Below are positions 33,581-42,889 of a DNA stretch of 64,000 nucleotides, piece by piece (position 1 is the stretch's first letter; each line of letters starts with the position of its first letter). The translations under genes were made by a program, and so were the position numbers. Source of the stretch: Fervidobacterium_A thailandense. GTDB taxonomy: Bacteria; Thermotogota; Thermotogae; Thermotogales; Fervidobacteriaceae. Below the pieces are notes generated by a model. That model saw only the letters and a list, made by a program, of their open reading frames with translations. It searched no databases and was not told where the DNA came from. The stretch is from assembly GCF_041505935.1 (NCBI RefSeq), contig NZ_CP140110.1; one strand, given 5' to 3'.

Positions 33581-34312
33581 ATGAGAACAACGAACACTTC
33601 AAAGATTTCAGCGTTCTCTCTCATTTTTGTTCTACTTGGTGTACTCTCCTACGCGGACGGTTATTACGTCCGCATGGTTTACGAAAGCGTTCGAGACAAC
33701 GTTTCCTTAAGATACGAAGAGGTCTATGAACAAGGTGACACGAAGATTGTTTTCGTCACAGCGAAAGATACTTTCACCTGGTTGAAGGTTGGAGACAGGT
33801 ACTACGTTGGGAGCGGGAAAACGCTTTACAGAACCTTTCCCATAAAGGACCTGGAAGATTTCGCCAGAGAATACCTGAAAGCCAGGCACGTGGAATTGAA
33901 GGATGGTATCTACAAATTCACCGAGCCAAATTTCTCACTCGAAATCGTTGTGTTGAACTCCGAGATACTTAAGATCTCCAGAAAGGTTGGGGACGTAATC
34001 ACAACGATGCACATCAGCAGATTCTCAAAAAATTTTGATATCCGCGAGATTATCTCGAAGTACCAAATTGTCGACAAGAGTCCCGTACCGGAAGAACTCT
34101 TCAGGATCTTCAATCTATTTCTATGGGCCACGGTTCAGGAAGAACGTCTGGACGTACTCAAGATCGTTGGGTACGACAAGGATGGAAAGCTTGTTGAACT
34201 TGAGATAAACAAAACCGGTGGGGATTTTAAGATAAATAACTACTATCTAAAGATCATAAAAGCCACCGAAAAGACCGTGAGGGATATTAAGGATGCGCTG
34301 CGCGGTAATTGA
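33581..34312 (+). CDS. Exported protein of unknown function, possibly RseB/MucB- or LolA-like
   Basis: A 243-aa protein with a clear signal peptide (ISAFSLIFVLLGVLSYADG). It is followed by a beta-rich domain opening with YVRMVYESVRDNVSLRYEEV, a pattern like that of envelope proteins of the LolA/RseB fold that bind lipid or lipoprotein, and ending with YLKIIKATEKTVRDIKDAL. Similarity to a named family is weak. Placement right after the sigma and putative anti-sigma genes makes an RseB-like regulatory or sensing role attractive, but this is inference. Its last 20 nt overlap the start of the radical SAM gene. Confidence 0.6.
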   Translation: MRTTNTSKISAFSLIFVLLGVLSYADGYYVRMVYESVRDNVSLRYEEVYEQGDTKIVFVTAKDTFTWLKVGDRYYVGSGKTLYRTFPIKDLEDFAREYLKARHVELKDGIYKFTEPNFSLEIVVLNSEILKISRKVGDVITTMHISRFSKNFDIREIISKYQIVDKSPVPEELFRIFNLFLWATVQEERLDVLKIVGYDKDGKLVELEINKTGGDFKINNYYLKIIKATEKTVRDIKDALRGN

Positions 34313-35897
34313 CGGGTACGTTGACGAACCTGCCGTCCTCGGAGTTCCACCTTACATTAGCACCTACGTTCGTTACGTTGCTGGTGCGTTTCTCTTGCGC
34401 GGTTACTCCGTCGATTACTTTACAATAGACCAAGTACGTACCAACGACCTTTGGAACGCGTTCTCAGGTTACGACGTTCTTGTCGTTGTCGGTGGAGTCA
34501 CCGTACCAGGTAGGTACGTCGGAGGAACTCCAGTATCTCCCCAAGAAGTTCAAAAGCTTTTCGAACTAAACCGCAAACCCTATAGAATAATCGTTGGAGC
34601 AATCGGCCGTGCGCACGCTGGTAGAGGTGGTAGTGTTGCAAAATCTTTCACCGATAAAGTGGAGTTTGAGGAATTCGTTGAAAATATACCACTTTGGTTC
34701 GATGAAAACGATTACTTTTCATCACTTCGTGCAATTTCACTGGCCGGTGCCGAGATTGTAAAACAGCACCCACGTTTTCCAAACGTGATCTGTGAGTTGG
34801 AAGTCTCGTTGGGGTGCGAGCGAAGGACATTTTGTACATTCTGCACCGAACCGATCCTACATCCGCGGTTTTTTTCAAGGCCGGTCAAAGATATTGTCGA
34901 CGAGGTTAACGCTCTGTACAAAGTAGGGGTACGAGCTTTTAGACTTGGTAGAAGCGCGAACATCATTGCTTACGGTAGTGACTGGAACGGCGGAATTCCG
35001 AACGTAACTGCGTTGGAAGAGCTGTACACCGGTATCCGGGAGAGCTGTCCTGAGCTCCACGTTCTTCACACGGACAACGCCAACCCTGTCTACATCGCAA
35101 AACATCTGGAACTTTCAGCCAGAATAATCGAGACCATAGTTAAGCACAACACATCCGGTGATATTCTGTCCTTCGGAGTTGAGAGTTTCGATGAAACGGT
35201 ACGAAAGAAAAACAACATTGACGGTGGTGTTTCTGAGGTAGATCTCGCGGTAAAAATTGTCAACGAGATCGGAAGCGTACGTGACAAGGACGGGGTTCCA
35301 AAACTTTTGCCCGGGATAAACCTGATATTCGGGCTTTTCGGGGAAACGAAAAAGACCTACGAAACCAACTACCAAAAACTCCTTGAGTACCTGAATATGG
35401 GACTTTTACTCCGAAGAATTAACCTGCGCCAGATTATGATCTTCCCCGGTACCCCACTTTACTACCTTGCCCAGAGGAAGACCATCAAAGTTGAGAAACG
35501 ACTCTTTGAGCACTACAAACACCTTATCAGAACTAACGTGGACAATCCGATGCTGAAAAGGGTGTTTCCAATAGGCACGGTTATCAGAAACGTTATACCT
35601 GAGTACAGAGAGGGAAGAATTACCTTTGGGAGACCACTTGGCACCTACCCAATTCTTGTTGGGGTACCTGCGAACTTTGAAAAACCGGTGGATGTTGTGA
35701 TAGTCGATCACGGCCAGCGCTCGGTAACGGCAGTCAGAAAGGCACCTCTCGAAGAATTGACGCTCGAAGAATTAGAAAGCATCCCTGGCATTGGAAAAAA
35801 GAATGCATTGAGGATCAAAATGAAAGATTTCTCGGCACTCTCGGATTCGACAAAGGAATTTATCAATAAATTTTTTCTTCCGCCAAGTGTGCGCTAG
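34293..35897 (+). CDS. Radical SAM protein with CX5CX2C cluster motif and C-terminal helix-hairpin-helix
   Basis: A 534-aa protein. The N-terminal ~170 residues form a Rossmann-like region (YDVLVVVGGVTVPGRYVGG) reminiscent of cobalamin-binding-type domains. Then comes LGCERRTFCTFC, where the three cluster cysteines are spaced CX5CX2C rather than the usual CX3CX2C. A TIM-barrel portion follows (GVRAFRLGRSANI, LSFGVESFDE, GINLIFGLFGETKKT). The C-terminus (about 475-534) has a helix-hairpin-helix, LESIPGIGKKNALRIK, a DNA- or RNA-binding element. It probably uses S-adenosylmethionine-derived radicals to modify a nucleic acid or cofactor; the substrate is unknown. It starts inside the 3' end of the exported-protein gene. 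Confidence 0.87.
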   Translation: MRCAVIDGYVDEPAVLGVPPYISTYVRYVAGAFLLRGYSVDYFTIDQVRTNDLWNAFSGYDVLVVVGGVTVPGRYVGGTPVSPQEVQKLFELNRKPYRIIVGAIGRAHAGRGGSVAKSFTDKVEFEEFVENIPLWFDENDYFSSLRAISLAGAEIVKQHPRFPNVICELEVSLGCERRTFCTFCTEPILHPRFFSRPVKDIVDEVNALYKVGVRAFRLGRSANIIAYGSDWNGGIPNVTALEELYTGIRESCPELHVLHTDNANPVYIAKHLELSARIIETIVKHNTSGDILSFGVESFDETVRKKNNIDGGVSEVDLAVKIVNEIGSVRDKDGVPKLLPGINLIFGLFGETKKTYETNYQKLLEYLNMGLLLRRINLRQIMIFPGTPLYYLAQRKTIKVEKRLFEHYKHLIRTNVDNPMLKRVFPIGTVIRNVIPEYREGRITFGRPLGTYPILVGVPANFEKPVDVVIVDHGQRSVTAVRKAPLEELTLEELESIPGIGKKNALRIKMKDFSALSDSTKEFINKFFLPPSVR

Positions 35898-35936
35898 AAT
35901 GATAGTATCTGGATAACTTTCAAGGGGGAAACGGCC

Positions 35937-38492
35937 GTGCGCACCGATTCTTCAACCAACAACACATTTAAGAGCTTCATCTTCTTGTTGGTGATCTTAG
36001 TCTTACTTTTCTCGATTGCTTCAACGACTACCGCAGAAACGTACAAGGACGTGCCGGAAAACCACTGGGCGTACGAAGCTATCCAAATTTTGTCCCAGCT
36101 CGGTATCGTCGTTGGGTTTCCCGATGGTACGTTCCGAGGTAACGAATCCGTAACCAGGTACCAGATCGCGGTCCTTTTGTACCGGCTGTACAGCCTTCTT
36201 GACAGTCGAATCGAAACCTTAAAAACCCACGTTGAATCCTTGGAGCGTAAGTTTAAACTCCCCTCAGCTCCTTCGCAACCCGGTGTGGAGCAATCTATTG
36301 CGCAGCTTAAACAAAACTACCAGCGTTTGGAGTCCGACCAGCGCGAACTGCGTACGATGGTTACAAGCTTGGTAGAAAAACTAAAATCAACCGAGGGAGC
36401 ACTAAAAGTGATCGAAGACGATCTTCGAAAGGTCGCACAGGAGTTGAACCAAAGGTACGACAACATGAGAACACAGCTGGAGGAGTTGAGCTCAAAACTT
36501 AGAAATTTGAACGAATCGGTTGAGGTCCAAAGATCAATCATCGGAACTCTAAAGGACGAATTAAGCCTTTTAACGGCAAACCTCGAATCGGTTGAACAGG
36601 TAAGGAGCGAGGTTGAAAAGGTTCTACAACAAATCACGGAATTCAACAAACGTCTGAGAGACATGGAAAGCTCCATAAAAGCTGTTGAGGAGGAAATTCA
36701 GCGTGATCGGATAACTGTGGAGGTTAAGCCCGAAAAACCGGAAGATTTGGAAGAGTACGATCATGGAAAGTTCACGAACGAAATCAAGAAGCTCTGGGAA
36801 AAAATAGGCGACTTAAGTGCGAGAATCGGCTCGATAGAGTCTTCTCTTGCACATGTTCAACCCGAAAGAACCAACGAAGAGATAGAGCTAATCAAGAAAG
36901 AAATTACCACTTTAAAACAAGTTGTAGAGGTCCTTCTAACGACAAGCCAGTCTGATACTGAAAGTAGGACTTCAGAAACTCCAGGCGTTACCACCGATTT
37001 TGGTAGCGTAATTGAGAGTATCAAAAGGCTCGAAGAGACCGTATCCGAGTTGTTGAAAAGTGCACGCCAACTCGTCACCAGGATCGAAAACGTAGAATCA
37101 AGACCACAAACAACGCAGGACCTTGAATCTTTAAGGTCAAAGTTGCGAGAACTGGAAACGGAGATTCAGAAACGAGCAACCGTGAGCCAGTTCAACTCCT
37201 TGAATTTGAGCGTTCAGAAAGTTTTGAACTTGACATTACCGCTGATGGATGAAGTGGAAAACCTGAAAGCAAGACTCTCGGAGCTAAGAGAGAATCTGTC
37301 AGCGTTAGAAAGAAAGCTCAGCGAAATCCAAATATCCACCCAGCGTGCAGCAGTGGAAAAAATTAGTTCCCTGATACAACAAATTACCAGTTCCCAGGAG
37401 GATAAGATTAGTGCGCTAGCCCAAGCTGTGAAGGAGATGAGGGATGACTTGAACACGTTGAGAAAAGAAATTCAGAACCTTCACTCATCCCTCGAAAAAA
37501 TCGAAAAATCGCCACTAAAACAGATCAGTCCGACGTCAGGTACACTTGACGTGCTCTACAACTTCGAGTCTCTGGAAACTAATCTCAGAGAGATTACTCG
37601 AAAATTCGAAGAGCTCGCGGGAATTGTTGAAGCAACCGCCCTTGATTGTCAAAACGTCAAGGTTCAATTAACAGAGTACGGTGCGAGAATCGGAACCTTA
37701 GAACAAAAATCAATTCAGAACGCAAATTCGATAGCCGAAGTTATCAAAGCGGTTTCGGAACTCATCACGGAACAAAGGATACTCTTTGAACGGATTTCAT
37801 CACTCGAGACACGGGTTTCTGGGGGCGAGAAAAAACTGGAAGCTATCGCAGTAGAGCTGGATAATCAACAAATTACATTTTCACGAAAAATAGAGGAGGA
37901 AAAGCTCAGAATCGACAAAGAATTGAGCATTGTGTACGAACATCTTCGCTCCTTGGAAAACACCAATAAGAACGTTCTTGAAAAGCTTCAAAATCACGAT
38001 AATTCGCTTGCTGATCATCGAAATGTCTTGACCCAACTTCAGGATCTAACTTCGCTTCAATACGCCCGCGTGAATCAATATATCGGGATGCTTGAAAAGC
38101 GCATTGAAAGCAACGAACTCAGCGTGGAATCACTCAGAACGGAGACCAGGTCGGAATTGGAAGCGCTGAAAAGGGACGTGGAAGTTTTAAAGCCCGTTCT
38201 TCAAACTCATGACGATAGACTAAGTATCCTTGAATCAACCACCTCCATGCTCTCAAAGAAGCTCGACTCACTCAACGTTGAAATGGACATCCAGAGGGAA
38301 ACTGTTCGTAAAGAATTAAGTCGCGTAGAAGAAGAACTCAAGTCGGCGCAGGAAGTGAGAATAAACGATCTTGGAAAAGAACTGAATAAAAAAATTGAGA
38401 CTCTCAAGACCGAGAACAGGAATCTGATGATTTGGGCGCTTGTAATTTCCCTCTTAGCCCTTGGACTTTCCATCTACGCGATTTTTAAATAA
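35937..38492 (+). CDS. SLH-domain coiled-coil outer-envelope anchor protein (toga Omp-alpha type)
   Basis: An 851-aa exported protein. A signal peptide (FIFLLVILVLLFSIASTTTA) is followed by one SLH domain (about 36-90) with KDVPENHWAYEAIQILSQLG, VVGFPDGTF and the ending TRYQIAVLLYRL. About 700 residues of near-continuous heptad coiled coil follow, and the protein ends in a hydrophobic helix (LMIWALVISLLALGLSIYAI). This order matches the rod-like Omp-alpha that spans the periplasm of Thermotoga, tying the toga to the inner layers, but here the rod is about twice as long. The GTG start has CAAGGGGG upstream. A terminator follows. Confidence 0.87.
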   Translation: MRTDSSTNNTFKSFIFLLVILVLLFSIASTTTAETYKDVPENHWAYEAIQILSQLGIVVGFPDGTFRGNESVTRYQIAVLLYRLYSLLDSRIETLKTHVESLERKFKLPSAPSQPGVEQSIAQLKQNYQRLESDQRELRTMVTSLVEKLKSTEGALKVIEDDLRKVAQELNQRYDNMRTQLEELSSKLRNLNESVEVQRSIIGTLKDELSLLTANLESVEQVRSEVEKVLQQITEFNKRLRDMESSIKAVEEEIQRDRITVEVKPEKPEDLEEYDHGKFTNEIKKLWEKIGDLSARIGSIESSLAHVQPERTNEEIELIKKEITTLKQVVEVLLTTSQSDTESRTSETPGVTTDFGSVIESIKRLEETVSELLKSARQLVTRIENVESRPQTTQDLESLRSKLRELETEIQKRATVSQFNSLNLSVQKVLNLTLPLMDEVENLKARLSELRENLSALERKLSEIQISTQRAAVEKISSLIQQITSSQEDKISALAQAVKEMRDDLNTLRKEIQNLHSSLEKIEKSPLKQISPTSGTLDVLYNFESLETNLREITRKFEELAGIVEATALDCQNVKVQLTEYGARIGTLEQKSIQNANSIAEVIKAVSELITEQRILFERISSLETRVSGGEKKLEAIAVELDNQQITFSRKIEEEKLRIDKELSIVYEHLRSLENTNKNVLEKLQNHDNSLADHRNVLTQLQDLTSLQYARVNQYIGMLEKRIESNELSVESLRTETRSELEALKRDVEVLKPVLQTHDDRLSILESTTSMLSKKLDSLNVEMDIQRETVRKELSRVEEELKSAQEVRINDLGKELNKKIETLKTENRNLMIWALVISLLALGLSIYAIFK

Positions 38493-38517
38493 AGAACCCA
38501 AAGAACCCAGAGAAAAA

Positions 38518-38543
38518 ACCCCCGCCAATCGGCGGGGATTTTT
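38518..38543. terminator. Bidirectional terminator after the SLH gene
   Basis: The stem CCCCGCC/GGCGGGG (38520-38526, 38531-38537) with loop AATC is flanked by A-run and T-run, serving both the SLH gene and the convergent vWA gene. Confidence 0.9.
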
Positions 38544-38558
38544 AATCATGTTATTAAA

Positions 38559-39596
38559 TCAATAAGTTACGTTTTCCAACTTAAGGTACCTTTTATCTGC
38601 GCCTTTCGTGAAGAATACTTCGATAGTGTGAGTGGCAGATGGTGAATCGCTCTCAAAGACAATGATCCAAGACGAAGCAACGTACTCCACAATACCAAGC
38701 GCATTGAGATCAACATTTCCATACGAATCCGTGTACTTGATCAAACCTCCCGTCTTTTGACAAATCTCCCTCGGATCGTCCGGAACTGAAAAATTCGTCG
38801 CACCAGGATTGTACCAATCTGGTACAAACGCACCGTGCACAATAAAATAACCGATCAGGTGCGGGAGCATGGTTTCCTTCTTCCAGGTACTGACGGAAGA
38901 GCCATCGCCATTGTAGTGCGCGGGGGCATCGGTGATCAGAATAATGTGCCGCTGAGAGCCAGTGCGCCACGAAACCTCACGCGCAGCGAACATAATGGCA
39001 TCATATGGATTCTCAGGAGTATCGTCTCCACCGTATGCACTGAGCGTTGCTACATAATTCTTCGCGGTCTCGGGATCTGACAAATTAAGAAACCTTGGAT
39101 CGTACTTTTTATCGTTGGATGGGACGTAATCGTCGAAGGGTACGATGGCTATCTTAACGTCCATCCCACTTGATTTTAGCGCGTTTGCAAAACTTATGAC
39201 GCTGTTTTTGACTCCGGTTATCGAATATCCCATACTCCCTGTAACATCAATAACTACGGCAATATCGATCTTTTTCCTCGCAGTACTCTCTTTGTATAAA
39301 ACAAAGCCTTGTTCTCTGTTATCCTCAAAAACTCTGAAGTGTTCAATAGTTGCATCCTCGACACCTGGTAGCGTTATCCTCACTTTGTTAAAATCAGGTA
39401 CAGTTAATGGAACCAGGAGTCCACCCTTGTCAAGGACGCCGGAAATGTTCAATGTCGAATAACCGGAAGTATTTGGTTTAGTCGTCCCAGTTGGATCAGG
39501 CGGGATATTTAGTGGAACTCTTGGAATATCGGAACAGCTGTAAAGAAAGAGTAACGTTACAAGAATCGTGGATATTGCTATAAAAGTTTTCCTCAT
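38559..39596 (-). CDS. Lipoprotein with von Willebrand factor A domain
   Basis: A 345-aa lipoprotein. The signal peptide ends with the lipobox LYSC, so Cys21 is expected to be lipidated. After a Pro-rich linker and a small beta domain comes a vWA domain (about 110-310) with the MIDAS motif DVTGSMG (a D-x-T/S-x-S variant), the Thr/Asp-containing SAYGGDDTPEN and HIILITDAPAHYNGD. These coordinate a metal used in protein-protein adhesion. The target is unknown. It is preceded by a small exported protein gene on the same strand, 14 nt away, suggesting a two-gene envelope operon beside the toga protein. Confidence 0.88.
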   Translation of the reverse strand: MRKTFIAISTILVTLLFLYSCSDIPRVPLNIPPDPTGTTKPNTSGYSTLNISGVLDKGGLLVPLTVPDFNKVRITLPGVEDATIEHFRVFEDNREQGFVLYKESTARKKIDIAVVIDVTGSMGYSITGVKNSVISFANALKSSGMDVKIAIVPFDDYVPSNDKKYDPRFLNLSDPETAKNYVATLSAYGGDDTPENPYDAIMFAAREVSWRTGSQRHIILITDAPAHYNGDGSSVSTWKKETMLPHLIGYFIVHGAFVPDWYNPGATNFSVPDDPREICQKTGGLIKYTDSYGNVDLNALGIVEYVASSWIIVFESDSPSATHTIEVFFTKGADKRYLKLENVTY

Positions 39597-39610
39597 TGTC
39601 CTTCACCTCC

Positions 39611-40093
39611 TTAGAACGATATGCCGGCACCGGCACTTAAAGCGAAGATACCGAACGTTTGGAAGGAAATAGTGAATGTGGTCATACCCTCAGCAAAAAA
39701 GAAGATTTCCTTGCCAAATTTTATCCCAAGTTTTGCATGAAACAGCTCGAACGAGTACGGTGCGAAGCCGAAATTAACCAGATCGAGGAACAATATAGGT
39801 CCGGCTCCGGCGTACACGAGTATGTTGCTGAGAGGTATACCGAAGTACAGATACGGTGTCAGCTCCAGGAACTTGACACTGGACGGGTTCAAACTTCCAA
39901 GTTCATCGAAACTGCTCATCGCATAGTACGCTTCCAAGGCAATGGAAAGTCCTCCTTCGGGCGTACCAAACCGCGCACCGATGAATGGACGGTTCTTTCC
40001 ACCAAGCTCTAATCCCAGCATCGCCGACAGATCGAAGCTAAAGATCGTGCAGGCGGCGAGGATTAAAACCATAGTCAGGTAAAACTTCTTCAT
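39611..40093 (-). CDS. Small exported protein, possible beta-barrel
   Basis: From ATG 40093 (GGAGG 8 nt upstream) the product is 160 aa with a signal peptide (LTMVLILAACTIFS). The mature part is rich in Gly, Phe, Tyr and alternating hydrophobic residues (YLYFGIPLSNILVYAGAGPI; GISF at the C-terminus). This pattern, with a terminal aromatic residue, is typical of small outer-membrane beta-barrels. I recognise no named family. It lies 14 nt before a vWA lipoprotein gene and near the toga anchor gene, consistent with an outer-envelope role; that is inference. Confidence 0.7.
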   Translation of the reverse strand: MKKFYLTMVLILAACTIFSFDLSAMLGLELGGKNRPFIGARFGTPEGGLSIALEAYYAMSSFDELGSLNPSSVKFLELTPYLYFGIPLSNILVYAGAGPILFLDLVNFGFAPYSFELFHAKLGIKFGKEIFFFAEGMTTFTISFQTFGIFALSAGAGISF

Positions 40094-40284
40094 GAAACTC
40101 ACCTCCGAAATTTTAGTGTGGGAACAATAGCGGATTTTAAACCGTTATAATTATTAGACAACCGAACTGTTCGTTTCGTTCAAAAAAAGATTCTCCTCTT
40201 GAAAATCCGAAAAATGCATGTGATAATCCTTCTCGAGGATTAACATTACTGTGCAGAACCTTAGAAAGTATGGGAGGAAACGAG

Positions 40285-41475
40285 ATGTTTCACTTCTATC
40301 ACCTGGTCTCCTTCTCTACGTCGATCATGGCTTATCTCTACTCAACGTTCATAAACTCCACCGCAGCCAGGATGGGGTTTAAATTCAGTCAGATCGGGCT
40401 TCTCAATCTTCTCTGGTCACTTACCTACGCGTTCTCGAGTATCACTCTTGGTCACTTGGGTGATAAGGTAGGATACAAGAGAGCAATGACATTTTTGTAC
40501 GCTTACATGTTCTTCGTCTCTCTGTTCGGGCTCTTCACCACCAACGCTTCCCGTTTGGTACTCTTTGCACTACTTCAAGGTGCATTCTTTGGTGCGTTTT
40601 TCCCAGAAGTTGAAGGATTGCTTGCGAGGTCAGAACGCACGTTAGGTGTACAACCTCCGCTTATCACCAGTAGATTCACACTCTCCTGGAGCTCGGGAAA
40701 CATCATTGGTGTGGCACTTGGCCCCCTCCTCACCGTGAGGGCGAAGTATCTTATTTTCGCTTACGGGCTGGCACTTTCACTGGTGCTGGTCTTCCTCATC
40801 ATCAAAGATGAGAGGGAAAATGGGAAACTGATCGCTTTCGTGCCGAAAAGGAAGCTCCTTGCAAATCCGACGAGTAACACCTGGCACGTGCTCGATAAGC
40901 CGAATCTGATGAAATCGCTCAGGTTTCAGTACCGTGTAGTGCTCCTTCTTGCCGGGATCGTGTACACAAGCGTACTCGCCCATTTTCCAAAGTACATTAC
41001 GGAATCGGGTATAAGACTGGAAAAAGCAGGGTTCTTGATGGTTGGAGCCAACATCGGTGTGCTCGTGACCTTTTACTTCCTCCAGGTTTGGAAAAGCTGG
41101 GTGGGCAACGAACTCGTGAGTTCGATACTCTTACTCGTTGTTCCGATGACGGGAATTCTGTCTTTGATGGCGTCATCTCCCATTCTCACCTTCGTTACAG
41201 CGTTATTTGCCGGATTCACCTACGCAGTACCGTATACTTTCGCAATCTTTTACGGACTCATGAGCGAGGAAGAGGGACATGGGAAGCAAGGAGCAATACA
41301 CGAGATGGTGATCGGACTTCTCTTCGGATTTGGACCGTTCGTTGGAGGTTTCTTCTTTGAAAAGTTCGGTGGTAAGTTTGGGCTGGCCTGCCTGGCCATA
41401 CTGATCAGCGTGATAGTGTACGCCACAATTATCTATTTGAACAGCAGAAGAAAAGGATTGGCCGTTGGCGGTTGA
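40285..41475 (+). CDS. MFS transporter
   Basis: A 396-aa membrane protein with about 12 hydrophobic helices. The loop 2-3 signature LGHLGDKVGYKRAMTF matches the MFS G-x-L-x-D-x-x-G-r-k motif. The second half follows a basic central loop (FVPKRKLLANPT). The substrate is unknown. ATG 40285 has GGGAGGA 7 nt upstream, and an ATG at 40270 would place that site inside the gene. It faces another MFS gene whose stop codon lies only 3 nt away, with no room for a terminator between them. Confidence 0.88.
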   Translation: MFHFYHLVSFSTSIMAYLYSTFINSTAARMGFKFSQIGLLNLLWSLTYAFSSITLGHLGDKVGYKRAMTFLYAYMFFVSLFGLFTTNASRLVLFALLQGAFFGAFFPEVEGLLARSERTLGVQPPLITSRFTLSWSSGNIIGVALGPLLTVRAKYLIFAYGLALSLVLVFLIIKDERENGKLIAFVPKRKLLANPTSNTWHVLDKPNLMKSLRFQYRVVLLLAGIVYTSVLAHFPKYITESGIRLEKAGFLMVGANIGVLVTFYFLQVWKSWVGNELVSSILLLVVPMTGILSLMASSPILTFVTALFAGFTYAVPYTFAIFYGLMSEEEGHGKQGAIHEMVIGLLFGFGPFVGGFFFEKFGGKFGLACLAILISVIVYATIIYLNSRRKGLAVGG

Positions 41476-41478
41476 TTT

Positions 41479-42681
41479 CTAAGATCTGACGTTCTTGAGT
41501 AGTCTGAGCATTACAAACGCGTTCACAAAGTAGAAAATGGAACTCACGAGGAAGATGAGTGTGTAGCCCGAATTGTACTGGGTAAAGAAAGCAAACAACT
41601 CCGCCGAAAGTGCTCTCGATACGTTGTTCAAGAAGTTGTTCAACCCGTTTACCGAAGCGAGGATAGAAGTTGGCACTTGCGAGAAGACTGTTGATGAAAG
41701 TAGCGGACTAACCATGTTCATCACGGCAAACCGGAGCACGTAAACTGCGCTAAAAACGATCGGTTCACGTGTAAAACTCAGAAACACTATCATGATCGGG
41801 ACGACAACATAAGACATTATGAGAACACGCATCTCACCAAACCTTTTACCCAGTCGGTGAGAAAAGATAGCTCCCAAACCAGTGGCAAGTTGCGCAAGTG
41901 AAAGGATCGTACCTATGAGCGAAGGTTTAAAGTTGAAAAGGTCGTGAAATATGATGTTCCCAAAAGACACAAAAAGTCCCGCACCGAATCCCACGCTGAT
42001 CGTCGAAAGGAAATAGTAAATTACGACCTTTCTGACGTTAGCTGGGACGGTCGTCCGAACTTGTTTCACATTCTCTTCGGTTCTGTGCGAAACATCACGA
42101 TCCGCGAGGTTCAATTTAAAAACAGGGATTAGCGCAAAAAGCCTCACCAAACTCGAAAGGAGAACACTCAACTTCAAACCAAATAGCTCACCGAGAAATC
42201 CACCGACGAAATTTCCCACCGTTCCAGTGAGCATACCGATTCCGAAATTCAGTCCGAAGTACTTACTCCTCTCATCACGCTCGGTTTTCAGAACTAGAAG
42301 CGTTGACATCACCATCGCAGTCGCGGCCGAGAAACCACCGAAGAAAAAGGAACTTACGTTCAGTGCCACCATCGAGCTACTCAAGACCCTGTACGTTCCG
42401 AAGAACACTCCGAGAAAGTGCGTGAAAACCAAGATAGCCCGTTTGTCAACCTTGTCAGATAAAAATCCGAAAAATAAACCGAGTAACGCACTACCCCACA
42501 AGCTGTTGGACGTTATACGCCCTACTGCACTGGTTGAAAACCCTACCGATTTCAGTAGTAGGTTAAAGAGCGTTCCGTAAATCCCCATCGCCAAACCATC
42601 TATCAATGTAAAACAGGTAATTAGTAGCGCCGAATTCGCTCTCCGCTTGTCATCACTTAGATGCCCGCTCCATCTGCGCAT
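41479..42681 (-). CDS. MFS transporter
   Basis: A 400-aa membrane protein with about 12 predicted helices and the MFS loop motif FLSDKVDKRAILVF between helices 2 and 3. A second GxxxxRxG-like turn, HRLGKRFGEMRVLI, is seen in the second half. The substrate is unknown; drug or sugar export are both possible. ATG 42681 has GAGGAGG upstream. It is convergent with the other MFS gene and divergent from the CIRCE operon. Confidence 0.88.
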   Translation of the reverse strand: MRRWSGHLSDDKRRANSALLITCFTLIDGLAMGIYGTLFNLLLKSVGFSTSAVGRITSNSLWGSALLGLFFGFLSDKVDKRAILVFTHFLGVFFGTYRVLSSSMVALNVSSFFFGGFSAATAMVMSTLLVLKTERDERSKYFGLNFGIGMLTGTVGNFVGGFLGELFGLKLSVLLSSLVRLFALIPVFKLNLADRDVSHRTEENVKQVRTTVPANVRKVVIYYFLSTISVGFGAGLFVSFGNIIFHDLFNFKPSLIGTILSLAQLATGLGAIFSHRLGKRFGEMRVLIMSYVVVPIMIVFLSFTREPIVFSAVYVLRFAVMNMVSPLLSSTVFSQVPTSILASVNGLNNFLNNVSRALSAELFAFFTQYNSGYTLIFLVSSIFYFVNAFVMLRLLKNVRS

Positions 42682-42814
42682 TTGAGCCCTCCTCAACATC
42701 CTCGGAAATTATCACGCACAAAAAAGTTCGCACTTCTAACTTCCAAGAAAAATTTTACCATCAGCGAACACCACTGACAAAAAAATTAAACGAATCTTCT
42801 CACAGGATTCTGAA

Positions 42815-42841
42815 TTATCACTCTTGACAGTTGAGTGCTAA
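42815..42841 (+). promoter_or_regulatory. CIRCE operator (HrcA-binding inverted repeat)
   Basis: TTATCACTC (42815-42823) and GAGTGCTAA (42833-42841) are separated by exactly 9 nt. The CIRCE consensus is TTAGCACTC-N9-GAGTGCTAA, so 17 of 18 arm positions match (one G-to-T change). The spacer TTGACAGTT contains the -35 box, so bound HrcA would block RNA polymerase. Confidence 0.93.
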
Positions 42842-42852
42842 TTAGGTATAAT
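42824..42852 (+). promoter_or_regulatory. Consensus sigma-70 promoter inside CIRCE
   Basis: TTGACA (42824-42829) and TATAAT (42847-42852) are both perfect and 17 nt apart, the optimal spacing. The first start codon is 38 nt downstream of the -10. Confidence 0.95.
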
Positions 42853-42889
42853 ATTGTTGCAAGCTGGTGTGGGAAGGGGGGAAGTAGGT

